Below, one piece after another: positions 1 through 5,872 of a stretch of 8,775 nt of DNA. The stretch lies in contig JAEZIA010000446.1 in NCBI GenBank assembly GCA_023416315.1, positions 1 through 8,775 on the forward strand, read 5' to 3'. The first letter of the stretch is position 1. Every line of letters begins with the position of its first letter. The translations under genes were made by a program, and so were the position numbers. This stretch comes from Actinomycetes bacterium. Its GTDB lineage: Bacteria > Actinomycetota > Actinomycetes > Mycobacteriales > Mycobacteriaceae. The notes beneath the pieces were generated by a model. It did no database searches, had not been told where the DNA came from, and worked only from the letters and a program-made list of their open reading frames with translations.

Positions 1-92
1 CTCGCTGGCCGGCAACCCTCCAACCGCGGTGGGGTGCTCCGGGTGAGGACCAGGTTGAGTAGCCGATAGCGGCTACCGGCAAGCGCGGGTCC
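1..92 (+). promoter_or_regulatory. SAM-IV riboswitch aptamer (5' end outside window)
   Basis: This is a metabolite-sensing leader RNA that binds S-adenosylmethionine and controls the methionine genes behind it. The sequence closely matches the actinobacterial SAM-IV riboswitch as I remember it, including the run GGCAACCCTCCAACCGCGGT. Visible parts are: the 3' strand of P2 (GCTGGC, 4-9); a hairpin pairing 15-19 with 31-35; the 3' strand of P1 (GAGGACC, 45-51), whose partner is beyond the left edge; a perfect 7-bp hairpin GTAGCCG/CGGCTAC (59-65 with 70-76, loop ATAG); and a 5-bp pseudoknot between the hairpin loop CCGCG (24-28) and CGCGG (84-88). SAM-IV elements are known upstream of sulfhydrylase and homoserine acetyltransferase genes in Actinobacteria, which is the context here. 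The promoter lies outside the window. Confidence 0.93.
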
Positions 93-123
93 GTGCTGAC
101 GGGCCCCCAGACACAGATGGAGG
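84..123 (+). promoter_or_regulatory. Candidate riboswitch expression platform and metY ribosome binding site
   Basis: The metY Shine-Dalgarno GGAGG is at 119-123, 10 nt before the ATG at 134. CCCCCA (104-109) can pair with TGGAGG (118-123) across an 8-nt loop with one C-A mismatch, which would hide this site. GGGTCC (87-92) can instead pair with GGGCCC (101-106, one G-U pair), which would break the sequestering stem. GGGTCC overlaps the 3' strand of the aptamer pseudoknot (84-88). Bound SAM would therefore favour the sequestered, off state, while free RNA would expose the site. The pairings are read from the sequence; the switching logic is inferred and no folding energies were computed. No U-tract follows, so translational control fits better than termination. 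Confidence 0.5.
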
Positions 124-133
124 TTCGCTTCAC

Positions 134-1498
134 ATGAGCACGCCGGAGACCGACGACGAAGGCGCCAACTGGTCCTTCGAGACCAAGCAGATCCACGCCG
201 GGCAGACCCCCGACGCCGCGACCCACGCCAGGGCGCTGCCGATCTACGCGACCACGTCGTACACCTTCGACAGCACCGATCACGCCGCTGCGCTGTTCGG
301 GCTGGCCGAGCCGGGCAACATCTACACCCGGATCATGAACCCCACCCAGGACACCGTCGAGCAGCGCATCGCCGCCCTCGAGGGTGGGGTGGCCGCCCTG
401 CTGCTGGCCTCCGGCCAGGCCGCGGAGACGTTCGCGATCCTGAACCTGGCCAACGCCGGTGACCACATCGTGTCCTCGCCCCGGCTGTACGGCGGCACCT
501 ACAACCTGCTGCACTACACGCTGCCCAAGCTCGGCATCGAGACCACGTTCGTAGCCGACCCCGACGATCCAGAGTCCTGGCAGGCGGCGGTTCGGCCGAA
601 CACCAAGGCGTTCTTCGCCGAGACGATCTCCAATCCCCAAATAGATGTGCTGGACATTCCGGCGGTGTCGAAGGTGGCGCACGACAACGGAGTGCCGCTG
701 ATCGTCGACAACACCATCGCCACCCCCTACCTGATCCAGCCGATCGCGCACGGCGCCGACATCGTGGTGCATTCGGCGACGAAATACCTCGGCGGCCACG
801 GCACGGCGATCGCCGGGGTGATCGTCGACGGCGGCACCTTCGACTGGCGCGTTGAAAAATCTGGGCAAGCCAAGTTCCCCGGCTTCACCACGCCGGATCC
901 GAGCTACCACGGTGTGGTCTTCGCCGATCTGGGTGCGCCCGCGTACGCGCTCAAGGCCCGGGTCCAGCTGCTGCGCGACCTCGGCTCGGCGGCGTCGCCG
1001 TTCAACGCGTTCCTGATCGCGCAGGGCCTCGAGACGCTGAGCCTGCGGATCGAACGGCACGTGTCCAATGCCCAGAAGGTCGCCGAGTTCCTGGCCGGTC
1101 ACGAGGACGTGGTGTCGGTCAACTACGCCGGGCTGCCCACCTCGCCGTGGTACGAGCGCGCAAAGAAGTTGGCGCCCAAGGGCGCAGGCGGGGTGCTGGC
1201 CTTCGAGCTCGCCGGCGGTGTCGAGGCGGGCAAGGCATTCGTCAATGCACTGACCCTGCACAGCCACGTCGCCAACATCGGTGATGTGCGGTCGCTGGTC
1301 ATCCATCCCGCGTCGACCACCCATCAGCAGCTGTCCGCCGAGGAGCAGCTGGCCACCGGTGTCACGCCGGGCCTGGTGCGGCTTGCCGTCGGCCTCGAGG
1401 GCATCGACGACATCCTGGCCGATCTGCAGCGCGGCTTCGCGGCTGCCAAGTCGGTGTCGGACAGCCAAGCCGACCCGCGGGCCGTGGCGGCGTTTTGA
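134..1498 (+). CDS. metY: O-acetyl-L-homoserine sulfhydrylase (PLP enzyme, MetY)
   Basis: This cytoplasmic PLP enzyme of the Cys/Met metabolism family condenses O-acetylhomoserine with sulfide to give homocysteine and acetate, the direct sulfhydrylation route to methionine. The 454-residue product has the usual length and the family landmarks: the YTRIMNPT segment (64-71, phosphate-binding Tyr and Arg from the partner subunit), SGQAAE (93-98), the ring-stacking Tyr119, Asp192 in VDNT contacting the pyridine nitrogen, the Schiff-base Lys217 in HSATK, and Arg416 in LVRLAVG for the substrate carboxylate. The segment around residues 240-275 is the insertion typical of sulfhydrylases rather than cystathionine lyases or synthases. 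The M. tuberculosis relative Rv3340 is named metC, but its similarity is to MetY. The ATG is supported by GGAGG at 119-123 and by the riboswitch directly upstream. metX follows at once, so the two enzymes act in sequence from one transcript. Confidence 0.96.
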   Translation: MSTPETDDEGANWSFETKQIHAGQTPDAATHARALPIYATTSYTFDSTDHAAALFGLAEPGNIYTRIMNPTQDTVEQRIAALEGGVAALLLASGQAAETFAILNLANAGDHIVSSPRLYGGTYNLLHYTLPKLGIETTFVADPDDPESWQAAVRPNTKAFFAETISNPQIDVLDIPAVSKVAHDNGVPLIVDNTIATPYLIQPIAHGADIVVHSATKYLGGHGTAIAGVIVDGGTFDWRVEKSGQAKFPGFTTPDPSYHGVVFADLGAPAYALKARVQLLRDLGSAASPFNAFLIAQGLETLSLRIERHVSNAQKVAEFLAGHEDVVSVNYAGLPTSPWYERAKKLAPKGAGGVLAFELAGGVEAGKAFVNALTLHSHVANIGDVRSLVIHPASTTHQQLSAEEQLATGVTPGLVRLAVGLEGIDDILADLQRGFAAAKSVSDSQADPRAVAAF

Positions 1499-1509
1499 GT
1501 GAGCCTGAC

Positions 1510-2649
1510 GTGACCATCTCGGAGGAAAGACTGCTGACCCTGCCCGCCGAGGGCGAGATCGGGGTCGTCGACATCGGCTCGCTGGAGTTGGAAAACGGCG
1601 AGGTGCTCTCCGACGTCTCGATCGCGGTACAGCGCTGGGGTGAACTCTCCCCTACCCGTGACAATGTCGTCGTCGCGCTGCATGCGTTGACCGGCGACTC
1701 GCATCTGACCGGGCCCGCCGGCCCCGGCCATCCCACCCCCGGCTGGTGGGACGGCGTCGCCGGACCGGGCGCCCCGATCGACACCGACCGCTGGTGCGTG
1801 GTGGCCACCAATGTGCTGGGCGGCTGCCGCGGCTCGACCGGGCCGAGCTCGCTGGCCCGCGACGGCAAACCGTGGGGGTCGCGCTTCCCGATCATCACCG
1901 TGCGGGATCAGGTCAACGCCGATATCGCCGCGCTCGCGGCGCTCGGCATCACCGACGTCGCCGCGCTGGTGGGCGGTTCGATGGGCGGCGCACGTGCGCT
2001 GGAGTGGATCATCGGTTATCCAGAGCGGGTGCGGGCCGCGTTGGTGCTGGCCGTCGGCGCCCGGGCAACAGCCGACCAGATCGGCACCCAGTCCAGTCAG
2101 ATCGCGGCGATCAAGGCCGACCCGAACTGGCAGGGCGGCGACTACCACGGCACCGGCCGCAACCCCGACGTCGGGCTGCAGCTGGCGCGGCGGTTCGCGC
2201 ACCTCACCTACCGCGGTGAGGCAGAGTTGGACAGCCGGTTCGGCAACGCTGCCCAGGACGACGAGGACACCCTGTCCGGCGGCAGGTACGCCGTGCAGAG
2301 CTACCTGGAGTACCAGGGCATCAAGCTGGTCGACCGGTTCGACGCGGGCAGCTATGTGACCCTGACCGAGACGCTGTCCAACCACGACGTCGGGCGTGGC
2401 CGCGGCGGTGTGGCCGCCGCGCTGGGCTCGTGCCCGGTGCCCACGGTGGTCGGCGGCATCACCACCGATCGGCTCTATCCGCTGCGGCTGCAGCAGGAGC
2501 TGGCCAGCCTGCTGCCGAACTGCTCGGGGCTCAATGTCGTGGAGTCGATCTACGGCCACGACGGCTTCCTCGTCGAGTCTGAGGCGGTGGGTGCGCTGGT
2601 CCGCGAGACGCTCGATCTGGCCGACGGGAAAGGGTCCCGCACGCCGTGA
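1510..2649 (+). CDS. metX: Homoserine O-acetyltransferase (MetX)
   Basis: The enzyme transfers acetyl from acetyl-CoA to L-homoserine, making the substrate of MetY in the cytoplasm. It is an alpha/beta-hydrolase-fold protein. Numbered from the GTG at 1510 (379 aa), the nucleophile is Ser157 in GGSMGG, and Asp320 (TTDRLYPL) and His350 (YGHDGF) complete the triad; these match the numbering I recall for the M. tuberculosis enzyme. Other family blocks are HALTGDSH, the GPAGPGHPTPGWWDG loop, NVLGGCRGSTGPSS and SHDVGRGRGG-like NHDVGRGRGG. Start choice: GTG 1510 aligns with the remembered M. tuberculosis N-terminus (MTIS) and follows GAGTGAG at a reasonable distance. An upstream TTG at 1495 overlaps the metY stop (TTGA) and would add five residues (384 aa). 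Either way the gene is tightly coupled to metY and overlaps the next gene by 4 bp. Confidence 0.96.
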   Translation: MTISEERLLTLPAEGEIGVVDIGSLELENGEVLSDVSIAVQRWGELSPTRDNVVVALHALTGDSHLTGPAGPGHPTPGWWDGVAGPGAPIDTDRWCVVATNVLGGCRGSTGPSSLARDGKPWGSRFPIITVRDQVNADIAALAALGITDVAALVGGSMGGARALEWIIGYPERVRAALVLAVGARATADQIGTQSSQIAAIKADPNWQGGDYHGTGRNPDVGLQLARRFAHLTYRGEAELDSRFGNAAQDDEDTLSGGRYAVQSYLEYQGIKLVDRFDAGSYVTLTETLSNHDVGRGRGGVAAALGSCPVPTVVGGITTDRLYPLRLQQELASLLPNCSGLNVVESIYGHDGFLVESEAVGALVRETLDLADGKGSRTP

Positions 2650-3380
2650 CCGAGGCACGGCGGAAACGTTCACTGTCGTTCGGGTCCGAGGCCGCCGCCT
2701 ACGAGCGCGGACGCCCGTCGTATCCACCAGAGGCCATCGACTGGCTGTTACCGCCCGGCGCACGTGACGTGCTCGATCTCGGCGCCGGCACCGGCAAGCT
2801 GACCACCCGGCTGGTCGAGCGCGGCCTGGATGTGGTGGCGGTCGACCCGCTGGCCGAGATGCTGGAGCTGCTCAGCTCGGCGCTGCCGGACACCCCGGCG
2901 CTGCTGGGCACGGCCGAGCAGATCCCGTTGCCGGACAACAGTGTTGACGCGGTGTTGGTAGCGCAGGCCTGGCATTGGTTCGACCCGGAGCAGGCGGTCG
3001 CCGAGGTGGCCCGGGTGCTGCGTCCGGGCGGGCGGCTCGGCCTGGTGTGGAATACCCGCGACGAACGGTTGGGCTGGGTCAAGGATCTGGGCCGCATCAT
3101 CGGCCACGAGGATGATCCGTTCAACGCGTCGGTCACCCTGCCCGAGCCGTTCACCGATCTCGAGCGCAAGCACGTCGAGTGGACGAGTTATCTGACGCCA
3201 CAGGCCCTGATCGACCTGGTGGCGTCGCGCAGCTACTGCATCACCCAGCCGGCCGCGGTCCGCACACAGACGCTCGCGGAGGTCCGCGAGTTGCTGAGAA
3301 CGCATCCCGCACTGGCGAATTCGACGGGGTTGGCGCTGCCGTACATCACGGTGGGCATCCGGGCTACGCTGCGCGCCTAG
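2646..3380 (+). CDS. Class I SAM-dependent methyltransferase (Rv3342-like)
   Basis: This is a predicted cytoplasmic methyltransferase of the Methyltransf_11 type, 244 aa, with unknown substrate. Motif I is VLDLGAGTG (42-50), which binds the amino-acid part of SAM. The acidic Asp67 (VVAVDP) is placed to hold the ribose. Residues 95-101 (LPDNSVD) and 106-113 (AQAWHWFD) form the next motifs, and LRPGGRLGLVW (125-135) is the strand-and-loop block before the C-terminal substrate region. The N-terminal FGSEAAAYERGRPSYP segment is typical of this subfamily. The GTG start overlaps the metX stop as GTGA and is preceded by GGGAAAGGG at 2626-2634, so it is probably translated by coupling. Its place at the end of a SAM-controlled operon is conserved in M. 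tuberculosis (Rv3341-Rv3342), suggesting a role linked to SAM or methionine. The 3' end overlaps the convergent monooxygenase gene by 17 bp. Confidence 0.9.
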   Translation: MTEARRKRSLSFGSEAAAYERGRPSYPPEAIDWLLPPGARDVLDLGAGTGKLTTRLVERGLDVVAVDPLAEMLELLSSALPDTPALLGTAEQIPLPDNSVDAVLVAQAWHWFDPEQAVAEVARVLRPGGRLGLVWNTRDERLGWVKDLGRIIGHEDDPFNASVTLPEPFTDLERKHVEWTSYLTPQALIDLVASRSYCITQPAAVRTQTLAEVRELLRTHPALANSTGLALPYITVGIRATLRA

Positions 3381-4878
3381 CCGGGCCGAACCACCGCTGC
3401 AGCGCGGTCTGCAGGTGCGCGCGGTCGGTGTCGCCGAAATCGTCTGCGGCCCAGGCGACATAGCCGTCCGGCCGGACGAGGATCGCTGCCGGACCGCCGG
3501 TGATGCGCCCCTCGACGGTGTCGACGCGGTCGGCCCAGGCTCGAGCGTGAGCGGCGGCCGCACCGCCGCACAGGTCGAGCAGCACCGGTCTGGCGGTGTG
3601 CAGCAGGTCGGCCACCCGGCGCCCGTCGTCGAGCGTCAGGTCCGGCACCAGGTAGCCGGACAGCGGGTGCTCGTCGTCGACGACGTAGCGGACATCCGAG
3701 CCGGCGAGCAACCGACCGAGATGTGCACTGACCTCCGGCAGGGCGATCAGTTCGGTGAAAAGTGTTCGCAGGTGCGCCACTTCGGGGCCCGAGGCCATCA
3801 GCGCGCTCTGCGCCATCGAGTGCATCATCACCCGCTGTCCGACCGGATGACGTTCGGCCTCGTAGCTGTCGAGCAACCCGGGCGGCGCCCAGCCGTTGAT
3901 CTCGGCGGCCAGCTTCCAGCCGAGGTTCACCCCGTCCTGCAGGCCGAGATTCAGCCCGGGACCGCCCATGGCCGAGTGCACATGCGCCGCGTCGCCGAGA
4001 AGGAGCACCCGTCCGGCCCGGTAATGCTCGGCCTGCCTGGTGTTCTGGCCGTCGATACGGCGCTTGGCGTGTGGCCCGGGCCCGCGGGGTTCTTCCAGTG
4101 GCACGTCGACACCCAGGATGCGCTGCAGGCTGGCGCGCAACTCGGCGAGCGTCAGCGGACCCTGCTCGTCCGCGCGGCCGTCCTCGCGGGTGCCGACCAG
4201 CAGCTGATTCGGTTGGAAGGTGGCGACGATCACCATGCCCCGGTCGAACCTGCTGTGCCCGAACGGAATATGGCCCACGCCAGGGAGGTTCAGACCGCCG
4301 TCGGGCGCGCGCAGCTCGTCGGGCACATACACATGAGCCAGCCGCGCGACGGTCTCCGAGGTGGTACCGGGAAAGTCGATGCCGACGCTCTTGCGGACCA
4401 GGCTGCGGCCGCCGTCGGCGCCGACGAGGTAGCCGGCGGTCAGGGAGTAGTCGCCGTCAGCGGCGGCGACGCTGAGCGTGACACCGTCGTCGCCGGAATG
4501 CAGGCCGGTCAGCTCGTGGCCCCAGCGCAGGTCCACCCCTAGATCTCGGGCCCGCTTCTCCAGCAGCCGGACCACCCTCGGCTGCGGGATCATCATCGCG
4601 TGCATCGGACTGCTCGCGGGGTCCGGGAACTCCAGTCGCATACCGGAGAAGATCCACCCCGGAAGTGGTTGCGGATGATCCTCGCCGGTGAACGCGGTGT
4701 AGAGACCGCGCATGTCGAGCATCCGGACCACCTGCCCGACAAGGCCGTTGGCCTTGGGCTCGTCGCTGGCCGCGGGCAGCGCGTCGAGCACGACGGGAGT
4801 GATCCCGGCCAGCGCCAGTTCGCAGGCCAGCATCAGGCCGTTGGGTCCGGCGCCGGAGATGACGACGTCGTGGTTCAT
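3364..4878 (-). CDS. FAD-dependent class A monooxygenase (PgaE/Rox-like aromatic hydroxylase)
   Basis: This is a predicted flavin monooxygenase (504 aa) that would use NAD(P)H and O2 to hydroxylate an aromatic or polycyclic substrate. The N-terminal Rossmann motif is GAGPNG (9-14), the DG motif of FAD/NAD(P)H binding is GADGGRS (153-159), and the GD motif is LLLGDAAHVHSAMGGPGLN (292-310), where Asp296 would contact the FAD ribityl chain. Residues from about 400 form a thioredoxin-like C-terminal domain ending in AILVRPDGYVAWAA and RWFG, the same tail I recall in the angucycline hydroxylases PgaE/CabE and related enzymes, a group that also resembles rifampicin monooxygenase. No signal peptide or membrane segment is seen, so it is cytoplasmic. 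The ATG overlaps the TetR stop (ATGA), with AAGGAAG upstream. The true substrate cannot be read from the sequence; detoxification of a xenobiotic is a plausible role. Confidence 0.9.
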   Translation of the reverse strand: MNHDVVISGAGPNGLMLACELALAGITPVVLDALPAASDEPKANGLVGQVVRMLDMRGLYTAFTGEDHPQPLPGWIFSGMRLEFPDPASSPMHAMMIPQPRVVRLLEKRARDLGVDLRWGHELTGLHSGDDGVTLSVAAADGDYSLTAGYLVGADGGRSLVRKSVGIDFPGTTSETVARLAHVYVPDELRAPDGGLNLPGVGHIPFGHSRFDRGMVIVATFQPNQLLVGTREDGRADEQGPLTLAELRASLQRILGVDVPLEEPRGPGPHAKRRIDGQNTRQAEHYRAGRVLLLGDAAHVHSAMGGPGLNLGLQDGVNLGWKLAAEINGWAPPGLLDSYEAERHPVGQRVMMHSMAQSALMASGPEVAHLRTLFTELIALPEVSAHLGRLLAGSDVRYVVDDEHPLSGYLVPDLTLDDGRRVADLLHTARPVLLDLCGGAAAAHARAWADRVDTVEGRITGGPAAILVRPDGYVAWAADDFGDTDRAHLQTALQRWFGPARRAA

Positions 4879-5483
4879 GACGACTTCCTTTTCGGTTCGG
4901 GCAGTCCGGCGGTGACATCGGCGAAGCCGCGGCGCATCAGACCGACGATGGGAACGGGCGGATCAGACGCGATATAGGTGTCCATCGCGGCTTCGGCGAC
5001 GGCCCGGATACTGGCGGCCACCAGCCGGGGATACATGTCGCGCACCGGGTCGGTGCCGGTGCGCTCGGCGATCGCCTCGATCCACTCACCGATCAAGTTG
5101 TTCGCCAACGCGTTACGCACCTCGATCGCCATGCTCAGCTCGACGAGCTGGTCAAGCTGCTGTCGCGTCGGCGCGAAGTCCTCGCCCATCTCGGTGAGCA
5201 GCGGCTCGAGCACCGACCCGGTGATGGCCGTCCAGAGCGGATCTGTTTTCGGCCACTCCCGGAACATGTTCAGGCTGCGGCGCATTCGTTCGATCTGACG
5301 GTAGGCGATGGCTTCATACTTGCCGGCGAAGTAGTTGTTGAAGGTGCGCAGCGAGACACCCGCCCGCTCGGCGATCGCTTCCCGGGTGACGTTGTCGAGT
5401 CCCCGCTCGAAGGCCAGGTGCAGCGCGGCATCGCTGAGCGCCCGGCGAGTGTCGGCCTTCTTGCGTTCGCGCAGTCCGTCCAT
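4875..5483 (-). CDS. TetR-family transcriptional repressor
   Basis: This is a 202-residue one-component regulator. The N-terminal DNA-binding domain spans about residues 8-56, with the helix-turn-helix in VTREAIAERAGVSLRTFNNYF (about 32-52), the classic TetR signature ending in Tyr-Phe. The rest is the all-helical ligand-binding and dimerisation domain, too variable to name a ligand. The ATG at 5483 is chosen because the reading frame further upstream runs through the palindromic operator and then antisense to the next gene; an in-frame ATG at 5510 lies inside the palindrome. A TANNNT box (TACGGT) ends 6 nt before this ATG, suggesting a leaderless message. The stop overlaps the monooxygenase start (ATGA), so regulator and enzyme form one operon. 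Together with the operator this predicts autorepression relieved by a small molecule, perhaps the enzyme's substrate. Confidence 0.93.
   Translation of the reverse strand: MDGLRERKKADTRRALSDAALHLAFERGLDNVTREAIAERAGVSLRTFNNYFAGKYEAIAYRQIERMRRSLNMFREWPKTDPLWTAITGSVLEPLLTEMGEDFAPTRQQLDQLVELSMAIEVRNALANNLIGEWIEAIAERTGTDPVRDMYPRLVAASIRAVAEAAMDTYIASDPPVPIVGLMRRGFADVTAGLPEPKRKSS
4884..4890 (-). promoter_or_regulatory. Ribosome binding site of the FAD monooxygenase
   Basis: On the minus strand AAGGAAG lies 5 nt before the ATG at 4878, inside the last codons of the TetR gene. It fixes the monooxygenase start and means that the enzyme can load its own ribosomes as well as rely on coupling through the ATGA overlap. 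Confidence 0.65.
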
Positions 5484-5489
5484 GCCGCC

Positions 5490-5495
5490 ACCGTA
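5490..5495 (-). promoter_or_regulatory. Candidate -10 box of the TetR-monooxygenase operon
   Basis: On the minus strand TACGGT fits the mycobacterial TANNNT -10 consensus. With 6 nt between it and the ATG at 5483, transcription would begin at or next to the start codon, giving a leaderless mRNA. That agrees with the lack of a good Shine-Dalgarno before this gene. The palindromic operator then covers about -21 to -37. Confidence 0.5.
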
Positions 5496-5503
5496 CGCCG
5501 GAA

Positions 5504-5520
5504 CTTGCATGCCATGCAAG
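5504..5520. promoter_or_regulatory. Palindromic operator, probable TetR binding site
   Basis: CTTGCATG-C-CATGCAAG is a perfect inverted repeat with 8-bp arms around one central base. It lies 20 bp upstream of the TetR ATG. Size, symmetry and position are typical of autoregulatory TetR operators, and it overlaps the -35 area of the candidate promoter, where binding would block RNA polymerase. I saw no second copy in the window. The symmetry is direct observation; the identity of the binding protein is inferred from position. Confidence 0.82.
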
Positions 5521-5542
5521 ATTTCCCGGTGGGCAAAAATGG

Positions 5543-5872
5543 CTAGCTGGTGCCCAGCGGGTCGATCGTCGACGCGATGTACACCATGATCACGCAGACG
5601 GTGGTCATCGTCGCGAAGTCGACGCCGCGCGAACGCACCACCAGCAGGCCGGCGCGATCCTCGCTGAGTACCAGCCGCAGCGCGGCGGCCACCCCCACGG
5701 CGATGCCGATCAGCAGCGAGCCGCGCCGCCAGAAGCCCGCTGCGACCAGAACGAAGGCCACCACGAAAATCACGCCGACGCCCAGGATCGGCCACTGCGA
5801 GCGCACCACCCGCCCGGTGAAGGCCATCGCCTCCGCACGCGTCGGCAGTCGGCGCTTCACCCGAGCCGTCAC
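5543..5872 (-). CDS. Small integral membrane protein, DUF3017 / Rv3355c type
   Basis: This 109-residue protein has a basic N-terminus (MTARVKRRLPTR) followed by three hydrophobic segments at about residues 27-48, 52-69 and 86-103, so it is an inner-membrane protein with little outside the bilayer. Charged residues between segments 2 and 3 (SEDRAGLLVVRSR, 70-82) form the main loop. It resembles the DUF3017 family found next to folD in mycobacteria (Rv3355c beside Rv3356c). The GTG start overlaps the folD stop as GTGA, so it is translated downstream of folD on the same message. Its function is unknown, and no catalytic or transport motif is visible. The conserved coupling suggests co-expression with folD rather than a proven folate role. 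The gene ends 22 bp before the TetR operator. Confidence 0.88.
   Translation of the reverse strand: MTARVKRRLPTRAEAMAFTGRVVRSQWPILGVGVIFVVAFVLVAAGFWRRGSLLIGIAVGVAAALRLVLSEDRAGLLVVRSRGVDFATMTTVCVIMVYIASTIDPLGTS

Noticed and set aside
17..21. CCTCC as an anti-Shine-Dalgarno that could pair with GGAGG at 119-123
   Set aside because: These bases are used in the aptamer hairpin. Pairing in the free RNA would give the opposite of SAM repression, so the local 104-109/118-123 stem is the better candidate.
1324..2763. 479-codon open frame on the minus strand across metX
   Set aside because: It is antisense to a gene with a clear catalytic triad. The translation is rich in Arg, Gly and Ala with no domain pattern, the usual shadow in DNA this rich in G+C.
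3340..3420. A terminator between the convergent methyltransferase and monooxygenase genes
   Set aside because: The coding ends overlap, and no GC stem followed by a T-run is visible on either strand.
3415..4542. 375-codon open frame on the plus strand across the monooxygenase
   Set aside because: It is antisense to a protein with all three FAD motifs intact, and no family features are seen in the translation.
5484..5795. N-terminal extension of the TetR frame by about 100 codons
   Set aside because: It would run through the palindromic operator and antisense through the DUF3017 gene. The TetR fold begins a few residues after the ATG at 5483.
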